Source of the DNA: JASGCK01 sp031430035
GTDB taxonomy: Bacteria; Pseudomonadota; Gammaproteobacteria; Burkholderiales; Burkholderiaceae_C
Direction: 5' to 3'
NCBI GenBank assembly: GCA_031430035.1
Contig: JANPAS010000159.1
Location: forward strand, 1 to 27,182
DNA: 27,182 bases
The notes below the pieces were generated by a model, which saw only the letters and a program-made list of their open reading frames with translations, was not told the origin of the DNA and did not search any database. The position numbers were made by a program, and so were the translations under genes. This document shows positions 1 through 7,900 of the stretch, piece after piece. Position 1 is the stretch's first letter. Each line of letters begins with the position of its first letter.

Positions 1-120
1 CTTGCCAGCAAAGGCTTCCGAGATGATGACCGCATTCCAGTGCCTGCCATCACCAGTCACTTCAAGGTGCTCGCAAGCTAGGCCGCTGGCGATAAGTTGT
101 TCAATATCTTGTGCATTCAT
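1..120 (-). CDS. BolA/IbaG-family protein, C-terminus beyond window
   Basis: Forty codons are visible, reading MNAQDIEQLIASGLACEHL and on to EAFAGK, and the gene runs off the left edge. BolA-family proteins are small (about 80 residues) partners of monothiol glutaredoxins in iron-sulfur handling. The short N-terminal helix, the C-E-H-L-E-V-x-G-D-G-x-H-W segment and the following I-I-S-E-x-F-A-G-K are typical of the IbaG/YrbA branch. The ATG lies 8 bp downstream of the ABC permease stop codon, so it is probably the last visible gene of the minus-strand operon that starts at 1846. No clear Shine-Dalgarno sequence is seen, which fits translation coupled to the permease. The family call is fairly sure although only half the protein is present. 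Confidence 0.75.
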   Translation of the reverse strand, partial: MNAQDIEQLIASGLACEHLEVTGDGRHWNAVIISEAFAGK

Positions 121-128
121 ATTTTGAT

Positions 129-908
129 TTAGTGCCTAATTTTGTAACCGATGCGTAGCAAGTGAACGGCGATGGTGCTAACGATGGCGAGTGCGGTTGC
201 TACAACGCCAAAGCTAATCCAAGGATCGATATCGCTCTTGCCAAAAAATCCGTATCTGAAGCCGTCAATCATGTAGAAAAACGGATTGAAGCGGGAGAGG
301 TTTTGCCAAAATGGCGGTAATGAATGGATGGAGTAAAACACACCCGATAAAAACGTTAGCGGCATGATGATGAAGTTTTGGAACACCGACATTTGATCAA
401 ACTTATCTGCCCACAGCCCCGCAATTAAACCGAGGCAACCCAGCAAAGCCGCGCCCATCAAGGCGAAAAGCACAATCCACTGCGGCGCAGCAAAGTGGAG
501 CTCGGCAAACCAAATCGTCACGATGAACACGCCACTGCCCACGCACAGACCGCGCACGATGGACGCGCCAACATAGGCAAAAAACCAATCCCAATGTGAG
601 AGTGGCGTCACCAGCAAGAAGACCAAGTTGCCCATCATCTTGCTTTGCACAAGAGACGACGAGCTATTGGCAAATGCGTTTTGCAGCACGCTCATCATGA
701 CTAAGCCTGGGACTAAAAAAGCGGTGTAGCTCACCGTGTCGTACACCTTCACGTGATCGGCCAGCACATGGTTAAAGATCAGCAAATACATGGCCGAGGT
801 CAGCACGGGCGCTGTCACCGTTTGGCCAAACACTTTCCAAAAGCGCCAGATCTCTTTGTAGAACAGGCTTTGCCAGCCGTTTGCTGTATGGCTCATGGTG
901 GTGTTCAT
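129..908 (-). CDS. ABC-2 type transporter permease (YadH/NodJ-like)
   Basis: A 259-residue integral membrane protein with about six hydrophobic segments, the usual size of an ABC-2 exporter permease. The sequence around residues 85-115 (QSKMMGNLVFLLVTPLS) and the late F-L-S-G-V-F-Y-S-I-x-x-L-P motif followed by L-x-x-x-N-P-x-x-Y are characteristic of the YadH/NodJ/DrrB group. Members export drugs, polysaccharides or lipids; the substrate cannot be read from sequence. The ATG overlaps the stop codon of the ATPase gene as ATGA, so the two are translationally coupled and should form one transporter of two permeases and two ATPases. A second Met at codon 5 is an alternative start. Confidence 0.9.
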   Translation of the reverse strand: MNTTMSHTANGWQSLFYKEIWRFWKVFGQTVTAPVLTSAMYLLIFNHVLADHVKVYDTVSYTAFLVPGLVMMSVLQNAFANSSSSLVQSKMMGNLVFLLVTPLSHWDWFFAYVGASIVRGLCVGSGVFIVTIWFAELHFAAPQWIVLFALMGAALLGCLGLIAGLWADKFDQMSVFQNFIIMPLTFLSGVFYSIHSLPPFWQNLSRFNPFFYMIDGFRYGFFGKSDIDPWISFGVVATALAIVSTIAVHLLRIGYKIRH

Positions 909-1846
909 ACGGCTCCTTCGTTTATGTTTCTTGCTTTGTTCATCACGTCTAAAAAGACATCTTCTAAATCGGCTTTGCGCACTTCAACGTCTTCGGCTAC
1001 TAAGCCTGCTTCGCGCACAGCGGCGAGATGGGTTTCCACTTCTGCGGCCGTGTTGGCAGGCAGTTGCACGATGCGCCCAACCACCCGTGCTTTGGCAGCA
1101 AGCGCTGGCGGCAGCATGCCATCTAACTTGAAGCGCAGCACGTTGGATGCGGCAGCTTTTAAGAGTTCGCTCGTGCTATTGAGTGCCACCACGCGCCCCT
1201 GTTGCAGCATGGCGATGCGGCCACAGAGCGCCTCGGCTTCTTCTAAATAATGAGTGGTCAGCAAGACGGTGTGACCTTGCTTGTTGAGCTTGCTAATAAA
1301 CGCCCACAGCGTTTGGCGCAGCTCCACATCGACGCCAGCCGTGGGTTCGTCCAGCACGATGACGGGCGGCTTGTGGACGAGGGCTTGGCCCACCAGCACG
1401 CGGCGTTTCATACCGCCCGAGAGCTGGCGCATATTAGCGTTGGCTTTGTCGGTGAGCCCGAGGTTCTCTAACAATTCATCAACCCATGCATCATTCTTTT
1501 TAATGCCGAAGTAACCCGATTGAATCATCAAAGCTTCGCGCACGGTGAAGAAGGGATCGAATACCAGTTCTTGCGGCACCACGCCAATCATGCGGCGCGC
1601 GATGGCGAAGTCGGCACGAACATCATGTCCATGTACCAAGACCTTGCCAGACGTGGCTTTCACTAGACCTGCGAGTACTGAAATCAGCGTCGTTTTACCA
1701 GCGCCATTTGGACCTAGCAAACCAAAAAACTCACCCTCGGCAATATCAAAATTGACACTATCGAGAGCCTTGGTAATTTTGGAATCTGTGCCGTAGCTTT
1801 TGCTGACTGATTGAAAAGAAAGTGCGGGGTGTGGTGATGTGCTCAT
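905..1846 (-). CDS. ABC transporter ATP-binding protein (YadG-like)
   Basis: The nucleotide-binding subunit for the permease encoded immediately downstream. Starting at MSTSPHP it is 313 residues. Walker A is GPNGAGKTT at about 45-53. The signature LSGGMKRRV, Walker B VIVLDEPTAGVD and the H-loop TTHYLEEAE follow in order. The C-terminal 80 residues form the extra domain usual in drug/polysaccharide exporter ATPases, ending in the typical E-D-V-F-L-D motif. The frame is open 13 codons further upstream, but that longer start would run into the divergent mscS-like gene at 1870, so the ATG at 1846 is preferred. Only 23 bp separate the two divergent starts, so each promoter must lie partly within the other gene. 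Confidence 0.92.
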   Translation of the reverse strand: MSTSPHPALSFQSVSKSYGTDSKITKALDSVNFDIAEGEFFGLLGPNGAGKTTLISVLAGLVKATSGKVLVHGHDVRADFAIARRMIGVVPQELVFDPFFTVREALMIQSGYFGIKKNDAWVDELLENLGLTDKANANMRQLSGGMKRRVLVGQALVHKPPVIVLDEPTAGVDVELRQTLWAFISKLNKQGHTVLLTTHYLEEAEALCGRIAMLQQGRVVALNSTSELLKAAASNVLRFKLDGMLPPALAAKARVVGRIVQLPANTAAEVETHLAAVREAGLVAEDVEVRKADLEDVFLDVMNKARNINEGAV

Positions 1847-1869
1847 AGATTTGATTTTATGATGTAGCC

Positions 1870-2694
1870 ATGAACACCGATGCACTCCATACCCAAGAAA
1901 TCTGGCAACTTATCAGTACGCAAGCGCCTGCGTTCGCTTTAAAAGTCGTGGCGACCTTAGCGGCATGGATCATTGGACGCTGGTTGATCGGCTGGTTGGT
2001 CAAGTTATTTGGCAAAGCCATGGCGCGCGGTGAGCGGGTGGATGCGACGCTTGCTAACTATCTGCAGTCCATTATTAACTTTGCACTGAACCTCGTGCTC
2101 GTATTGTTTATTTTGGATTTTTTTGGCGTCAATACCACCTCGTTTGCAGCCCTTTTAGCCGGCGCTGGCTTAGCCATCGGGACCGCATGGGGCGGGCTTT
2201 TGACGCATTTTGCAGCTGGCGTTTTTATGCAAGTTCTGCGCCCCTATAAAGTTGGTGATGTGGTGTCTGTTGGAGGGATCACGGGCACGGTGAAAGAACT
2301 TGGACTTTTTGGCACCACGCTGATTACAGGCGACAACGTTTTGACCATCATGGGCAATAACAAAGTATTTAGCGACACCATAAAAAACTACAGCGCTCTA
2401 CCCTTAAGACGAGTTGATTGCACCGCCAAAATTGCCAATGCCGTGGATGCTATTGATGCAATTGCTCGCTTGAGAACTGCGCTTGCCTGCGTTAAAAATG
2501 TCGCGGCAGACCCTACGCCTGAGATAGAGATCTTGCAATTCACGCCTGAGGGCCCGCTTTTATGCGTGCGCCCCTACGCCCCGAATGCCGACTATTGGCA
2601 GGTGTATTTCGATACACACAAAGTCATTCAGAGCACCTTCGAAGCGGCGGGCTATCCCGTACCCGAGACGCCCATGGTGCAGCGCTCTGTCTAG
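1870..2694 (+). CDS. MscS-family small-conductance mechanosensitive channel
   Basis: A 274-residue protein, close to the length of E. coli MscS (286). Three hydrophobic segments lie at about 21-47, 68-86 and 92-122. The third is the pore helix: the Gly/Ala-rich run AALLAGAGLAIGTAWGG leads into LTHFAAGVFMQVLRPYKVGD, the MscS signature, followed by the beta domain (VVSVGGITGTVKELGLFGT) and the conserved NNKVFSDTIKNYS. Channels of this family open in the inner membrane under tension to release solutes during hypo-osmotic shock. The ATG at 1870 is the only good start; TATGAT at 1858-1863 is too close to be its -10 unless the transcript is leaderless. It is divergent from the ABC exporter and functionally unrelated to it. 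Confidence 0.92.
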   Translation: MNTDALHTQEIWQLISTQAPAFALKVVATLAAWIIGRWLIGWLVKLFGKAMARGERVDATLANYLQSIINFALNLVLVLFILDFFGVNTTSFAALLAGAGLAIGTAWGGLLTHFAAGVFMQVLRPYKVGDVVSVGGITGTVKELGLFGTTLITGDNVLTIMGNNKVFSDTIKNYSALPLRRVDCTAKIANAVDAIDAIARLRTALACVKNVAADPTPEIEILQFTPEGPLLCVRPYAPNADYWQVYFDTHKVIQSTFEAAGYPVPETPMVQRSV

Positions 2695-2704
2695 ACTGCG
2701 GCGT

Positions 2705-3034
2705 TTACTTGGCCGATGAAGCTGTGCTGGCAGGTGCAGGCGCTGGGATTTGGTTGTGACGCGTATTGGATTTGACAGCCACGCAACCTAGCATGCCAAT
2801 ACCCGCGCCAGCGGCAGTGCCTTTGAGGGTGTTTGAGCCTTCAGCCATCATGCCGCCAATGAGCCCGCCTACGATGGATGCCGTCACGCATTCAGCCGAT
2901 TTGGCATCCTCACTTTTCATGCCGCCCACAACGTCAGCTGGTGTGGGGTCTGCAGGCTTTGTTGCGCAGCCCGATAGAAGGACGGCACTGACTATGCAGG
3001 CAATTGCAGCTTTTAGTGTCATGGAATTGTTCAT
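2705..3034 (-). CDS. Small glycine-zipper outer-membrane lipoprotein
   Basis: About 109 residues starting at MNNSMTLKA. The N-terminus is a lipoprotein signal peptide: charged n-region, hydrophobic AAIACIVSAVLL, then the lipobox LSGC. The mature part carries a Gly/Ala-rich segment (IVGGLIGGMMAEGSNTLKGTAAGAGIGML) resembling the glycine-zipper repeats of OmpA-like and YMGG-type lipoproteins, and a low-complexity Pro/Ala/Ser tail (PAPAPASTASSAK). An AAGGAG sequence ends 4 nt before the ATG at 3034 and decides the start over an in-frame ATG eight codons upstream. Its role is probably envelope-structural, with no enzyme motif. It is convergent with the mscS-like gene (10 bp apart) and divergent from the M20 hydrolase. 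Confidence 0.75.
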   Translation of the reverse strand: MNNSMTLKAAIACIVSAVLLSGCATKPADPTPADVVGGMKSEDAKSAECVTASIVGGLIGGMMAEGSNTLKGTAAGAGIGMLGCVAVKSNTRHNQIPAPAPASTASSAK

Positions 3035-3082
3035 AATGCTCCTTGTGAACACATACAACGCTGATTGAAGGAAAATGTTGAC

Positions 3083-4285
3083 ATGAAGCTCTTTACACCC
3101 CTAGTTATTTCATCTGGCGGCGCAGCCGAAATTGCCGCTATCCGCCGTGACATCCACGCCAACCCCGAGCTGTGTTTTCAAGAAAACCGCACCGCCGATT
3201 TAGTCGCTGCAAAGCTCACTGAATGGGGCATCCCCATCCACCGAGGTATGGGCACTACGGGTGTGGTTGGCACGATTGTTGGCAAAACCAATACAAGCGG
3301 CAAAGCCATTGGCCTACGCGCCGACATGGATGCGCTACCGATGCAAGAGTTCAACACCTTTGCACACGCATCCAAAAATGCAGGCAAGATGCATGCTTGT
3401 GGCCACGATGGTCACACCGCCATGCTGCTCGGTGCTGCGCAGCATCTTGCTAAGACACGCGACTTTGACGGCACGGTTTACGTCATCTTTCAACCCGCCG
3501 AAGAAGGCGGCGGCGGCGCACGCGAAATGATCAATGACGGCCTCTTCACCAAGTTTCCAGTTGAAGCTGTCTTTGGTATGCATAACTGGCCAGGCGGCAA
3601 AGTTGGCACGTTTGCGGTGAGCCCAGGCCCCGTGATGGCGTCATCCAGCGAATTCAAAATCACCGTCAAAGGCAAAGGCTCGCACGCGGCATTGCCCTAC
3701 GAGAGCATCGACCCCATACCTGCGGCGGTGGCAATGGTAACGGCGTTTCAAACCATCATCTCACGCAACAAAAAACCGATTGATCCAGGTGTGATTAGCG
3801 TTACCATGATTCATGCAGGCAGCGCCACCAACGTCATCCCCGATAGTTGCGAGCTGCAAGGCACAGTGCGTACCTTCACCATGGAGGTGCTGGACATGAT
3901 TGAGCGCCGCATGAAAGAAGTTGCGGACAGCACAGCGGCGGCTTATGGCGCAACATGCGAGTTTCAATTTGACCGCAACTATCCACCCACAATCAATTCG
4001 CAACTCGAGGCCGATTTTTGCCGTGCTGTCATGGAAGAGATGGTGGGCGCAGAGGCGGTGCTGCCGCAAGAACCCACCATGGGCGCAGAAGACTTCTCCT
4101 ACATGTTGCAGGCCAAGCCTGGCGCGTATGTCTTTATCGCCAATGGCGAAGGCGATCACCGAGCGATGGGGCACGGCGCAGGTCCATGCATGCTGCACAA
4201 CCCAAGCTATGACTTCAACGACGAAGTCATTCCGCTGGGTGTGAGTTATTGGGTGAAATTGACGGAGAAGTGGTTGACGGCGTAA
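3083..4285 (+). CDS. M20-family metallo-amidohydrolase (hippurate/N-acyl amino acid hydrolase type)
   Basis: A 400-residue M20D peptidase-family enzyme that hydrolyses amide bonds of N-acylated amino acids or similar substrates; it should be cytoplasmic, since no signal peptide is present. Metal-binding features are visible: HACGHDGHTAML (Cys106, His108), PAEEGGGGA (Glu140-Glu141), FGMHNWPG (about His168) and a late GPCMLHNPSYDFND. The dimerisation domain begins near residue 190 (FKITVKGKGSHAALP). An AAGGAA about 9 nt before the ATG at 3083 supports this start over the TTG at 3065. Whether the substrate is hippurate, N-acetylamino acids or an auxin-like conjugate cannot be told. The toxin-antitoxin unit converges on it with a 4-bp gap. 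Confidence 0.93.
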   Translation: MKLFTPLVISSGGAAEIAAIRRDIHANPELCFQENRTADLVAAKLTEWGIPIHRGMGTTGVVGTIVGKTNTSGKAIGLRADMDALPMQEFNTFAHASKNAGKMHACGHDGHTAMLLGAAQHLAKTRDFDGTVYVIFQPAEEGGGGAREMINDGLFTKFPVEAVFGMHNWPGGKVGTFAVSPGPVMASSSEFKITVKGKGSHAALPYESIDPIPAAVAMVTAFQTIISRNKKPIDPGVISVTMIHAGSATNVIPDSCELQGTVRTFTMEVLDMIERRMKEVADSTAAAYGATCEFQFDRNYPPTINSQLEADFCRAVMEEMVGAEAVLPQEPTMGAEDFSYMLQAKPGAYVFIANGEGDHRAMGHGAGPCMLHNPSYDFNDEVIPLGVSYWVKLTEKWLTA

Positions 4286-4289
4286 CTAT

Positions 4290-4610
4290 TCAAGCCAACA
4301 CGGTTTGCGATTGCGTCCGCATACGGCGCAGCCTTATTTCTACTGTCTTCCCAACGGCTGATGCTGCCTTCATCAAAGTATCAAGCTGAATTGATAGATT
4401 GGCAGGATCAAGTACGCGATCAAGCTGAGAACGGCTTGTCGCCATGCGCTCGGCCATGCTGACTTTCGTCAGCTTACTGGTCGCCATGCTATCTTGAAGT
4501 TGTTCTGCCAAAGCACGTTTGAGCGCGCGCGCATGTGTCTCTTCGAGAATTCCTTCTTCTTTTAAGAAAGAGTCGAAGCTGCTGCCGATATGTTTATTAA
4601 CTTTGTTCAT
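4290..4610 (-). CDS. Type II antitoxin, HTH (HigA/XRE-like)
   Basis: A 106-residue protein with a helix-turn-helix in its second half (KLTKVSMAERMATSRSQLDRVLDPANLSIQLDTLMKAASAVG), the arrangement of XRE-type antitoxins paired with Gp49/HigB toxins. The N-terminal 45 residues are helical and rich in charged residues and probably cover the toxin. The ATG lies 14 nt inside the 3' end of the toxin gene, so translation is coupled and the toxin gene comes first, as in higBA. It likely neutralises the toxin and represses its own promoter through the palindrome at 4959-4974. Assignment to the HigA family rests on context plus the HTH pattern. Confidence 0.85.
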   Translation of the reverse strand: MNKVNKHIGSSFDSFLKEEGILEETHARALKRALAEQLQDSMATSKLTKVSMAERMATSRSQLDRVLDPANLSIQLDTLMKAASAVGKTVEIRLRRMRTQSQTVLA

Positions 4611-4950
4611 ATTGAATATCCTTCCATCGTCTAGTCGCTAGTTCAATGTCAGCTGGATCGGTGCGCTGAGTCTTTTTGATAAATCCGTGAAGCAAAAATA
4701 GACGCCCATTTTCAACAGCAAATAAGACTCTCGCAATACGGTTGTCCAGTTTTGTGCGGACTTCCCAAATGCTGCCCCGCAGATGATCAACACGCGGCTT
4801 ACCAATTGGCCATTTGTATTGCACGTAAGCAATATCGTCACCAATCGCTTGCTTGTCGGCCTTGCTCAAACCCTTTAACCATTCGCGCACAGGTTCGTTG
4901 CCAGCATTTGAGGCATAGAAACTAACTGCGAGTGGAATCATCGTTGCCAT
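4597..4950 (-). CDS. Type II toxin, RelE/HigB superfamily (Gp49-like)
   Basis: A 117-residue protein with the features of phage-derived Gp49/HigB-like toxins: an early F-Y-x-x-N-x-G-x-E-P-V-R-E-W-L, then the block LRGSIWEVRTKLDNRIARVLFAVENG and the C-terminal LLHGFIKKTQRTDPADIELATRR. Toxins of this fold are ribosome-dependent mRNA endonucleases; the conserved Arg residues and the F-I-K-K-T segment form the active region in the family. It is the first gene of the pair and starts 24 bp from the end of the uvrA-like gene, with an AT-rich promoter and inverted repeat between. ATG at 4950 is used; a second ATG three codons later is possible. Confidence 0.88.
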   Translation of the reverse strand: MATMIPLAVSFYASNAGNEPVREWLKGLSKADKQAIGDDIAYVQYKWPIGKPRVDHLRGSIWEVRTKLDNRIARVLFAVENGRLFLLHGFIKKTQRTDPADIELATRRWKDIQYEQS

Positions 4951-4958
4951 AATTTATT

Positions 4959-4974
4959 GTACCTTATATGGTAC
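4959..4974. promoter_or_regulatory. Palindromic operator/promoter of the toxin-antitoxin pair
   Basis: GTACC-TTATAT-GGTAC is an inverted repeat with 5-bp arms and a further symmetric TA step in the spacer (14 of 16 positions symmetric). It lies 8 bp upstream of the toxin ATG, inside an AT-rich stretch whose minus strand reads TATAAG then TACAAT, both plausible -10 hexamers. Autoregulation by the antitoxin HTH at such a site is normal for this class. The repeat ends directly beside the stop codon of the uvrA-like gene, whose stop triplet is at 4975-4977. Confidence 0.55.
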
Positions 4975-7900
4975 TTATTTTTGCAACAACACTTTCAAAG
5001 CCCGCCCCGTATGCGAGCCACTCTTCACCACAGCCTCTGGCGTACCCGCGCACACGACCTTGCCTCCCTCTTTGCCGCCTTCGGGTCCCATATCAATCAC
5101 CCAATCGGCTTCGGCAATCACATCTAGGTCGTGCTCAATCACCACAACGCTGTGGCCTGCGTTGACTAGCCTGTGCAGCACGCGAATCAGTTTTTCCACG
5201 TCGGCCATGTGCAGACCGACCGTAGGCTCGTCCAGCACGTAGAGCGTGAGCGGTGTTTTTTGTCCGCGCTTGGCGACGTCGTCGCGTACTTTGGAGAGCT
5301 CTGTTACTAGCTTCAAGCGCTGGGCTTCGCCGCCCGAGAGCGTTGGGGATGGCTGACCCAGCGTGAGGTAGCCAAGTCCCACATCTTTGAGGAGCTGCAG
5401 CGGATGCGCCACGGACGGCATCGCGGCGAAGAACTCTACCGCCTCGTCCACTTCCATTTGCAGCACGTCGCCAATCGATTTGCCCTTCCAATGCACGGCC
5501 AGTGTCTCGGGATTGAAGCGTGCGCCACGGCAGACTTCGCACAGCACTTTGACATCGGGCAGAAAGCTCATGGCAATGGTTTTCATGCCTTGACCTTCGC
5601 AACCATCGCAGCGTCCTGGCCCTGTGTTGAAACTAAATCTGGCAGCAAGGTATCCACGCGCCTTGGCCTCTAGCGTGTCGGCAAATAGCTTGCGAATCAA
5701 ATCCCAAAAGCCGACATACGTCGCGGGGCAAGAGCGCGGCGTTTTGCCAATGGGGGTTTGGTCTACTTCCAAAATGCGTTCAAGGCCGCTGGCGGCTAGA
5801 TTGCCTTTGACTTGCGGAAATAACACCTCGCGTGCCAAGGTCGATTTGCCCGAGCCTGAGACGCCCGTGATAGCGACCAGCTTGCCTAGTGGAATATCGA
5901 CGCTGACGTTTTGTAGATTGTGCAACTTGGCATTGCGGATGTGAATCGAATTTGATTGCCCCTGCGAAGTAGGGGAAATGTCAGCGCGAGCTGACAAAGG
6001 GGTCACCACCGTTGTTCGCCTTGCTTGAAACGGATGCTTCAGCGCCGTCCCTAAATATTGCCCCGTCTGTGATTCGGCAACGGCTTGCACATCGGCTACC
6101 GAGCCTTCAGCGACCAACCGCCCACCACGCTTTCCAGCGGAAGGGCCAATGTCGATGATGTGATCGGCAGCGCGGATGGTGTCCGCGTCGTGCTCGACGA
6201 CGACTAGCGTGTTACCTTTGCTACTGAGGTCTTTGAGTGCCGCCAAGAGGATGGCGTTGTCGCGAGCATGCAGGCCAATGGTGGGCTCGTCCAGCACGTA
6301 GCACACGCCTTGCAGATTGCTGCCCAATTGCGCTGCAAGCCTTATCCGCTGGGCTTCGCCGCCCGATAGCGTGGGTGCGCCTCGGTCTAGCGTGAGGTAA
6401 CTCAAGCCCACTTGTTCTAAGAAGGCGAGACGACCTTCAATCTCAGGAATTAAGTCTCTGGCGATGTCGGCATCGCGTCCTTTGAGTTGCAAATTTTTGA
6501 TCCAGGCGCGGACATCGGCAATCGACAGCGCCGCGACATCGGTGATGGGAGTGCCCTCAAAACGAACGGCACGTGCCAGCAAATTAAGCCGAGTGCCCGA
6601 GCAGGCACTGCATGCTTGGTCACTCACGTCCTCAACAGCGGCTTCTTCAAAGCTTTGTTCACGCCCCTTGTTGTCGTCGTCTCGCACGGAGTCGTCTAGC
6701 AATTTGCGCTGTTCTTTGGATAGCGCCACGCCCGTACCCACGCAGTCTTTGCACCAGCCGTGCTTGCTGTTGTAGCTAAAGAGGCGCGGGTCAAGCTCGT
6801 TGTAGGAGGTGCTGCAAACGGGGCAGGCACGCAGGGTGGAGAAGACATTGGTTCGTGCATTGAATGGTGTGCCTTCCAACATGGCAGCACGCAATCCATC
6901 CAGCGGTGCTAGAACATGCACGACCCCTTTGCCATGTTCCAAAGCCACAGCCAGCGCGGTTCGCAGGGATTTTTCATTGGCGGCGCTGACATGGATATCC
7001 GCAACAGGTAGCTCCACCGTGTGCTCTTTAAAGCGGTCAATGCGTGGGAAATTGGTCGTGGGTAAAAACTCGCCATCAATGCGCAGGTGCGTATAACCAC
7101 GTGGCCGCGCCCAATCGGCGAGTTCGGTGTACACGCCCTTGCGGTTGATGACTAGCGGCGCAAGTAAGCCGATATGCTGACCTTTGAAATCACGCAGGAT
7201 GTGCGCGGCAATACTGTCTGGCGTTTGCGGCGCAACGGGCGTGCCGTCATGCACACAGTGCTGCACACCGAGCTTGACGTACAAAAGGCGCAAGAAGTGC
7301 CATACCTCGGTGGCCGTGCCCACGGTGCTTTTTCGCCCACCGCGCGAGAGGCGCTGCTCAATCGCTACGGTAGGCGGAATGCCATATACCGCATCGACTT
7401 CGGGGCGACCTGCGGGCTGCACGATGGAGCGCGCGTAGGCGTTGAGCGATTCCAAATAACGGCGTTGGCCTTCGTTAAACAAGATGTCAAACGCGAGGGT
7501 GGACTTGCCCGAACCGCTGACACCTGTGATGACGTTGAACTGCCCGTGGGGGATGTTGACGCTTAAGTTTTTAAGATTGTTTTCGCGTGCGCCTTTGATT
7601 TGGATGGCATTTGGGAGAGCCCCTCTGTCCGCTCGCGCGGACATCTCCCCTATTGCATAGGGGAGATCAAGGCCAGTGGCTTTGGCATTAGATTGCCCCT
7701 GCTGAATTTTGATTGCCCCTGCGGTAGTAGGGGAAATGTCGCGAAGCGACAAAGGGGTCTGTATTTTTTCACTAATTCCAACAGCCCCCTCATACTCGCG
7801 CAAAGCCCGTCCCGTATGGCTTGTAGCGTGTTGTTTCAAATCATCAGGTGTGCCAACCGCCACAATGCAACCGCCTGCATCTCCCCCTTCGGGGCCTAAG

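Noticed and set aside
753..1250. A 165-codon plus-strand frame opposite the ABC exporter genes
   Set aside because: It spans the ABC permease/ATPase junction on the opposite strand and has low-complexity Ser/Ala/Arg composition typical of a shadow frame.
2766..3068. A 100-codon plus-strand frame opposite the small lipoprotein
   Set aside because: The minus-strand frame has a lipobox, signal peptide and good ribosome binding site; the plus frame has none of these.
7174..7566. A 130-codon open frame on the plus strand inside the uvrA-like gene
   Set aside because: It lies fully antisense to the conserved third cassette (Walker A and UvrB-binding region) and its translation shows no family motif; it reflects codon bias of the real gene.
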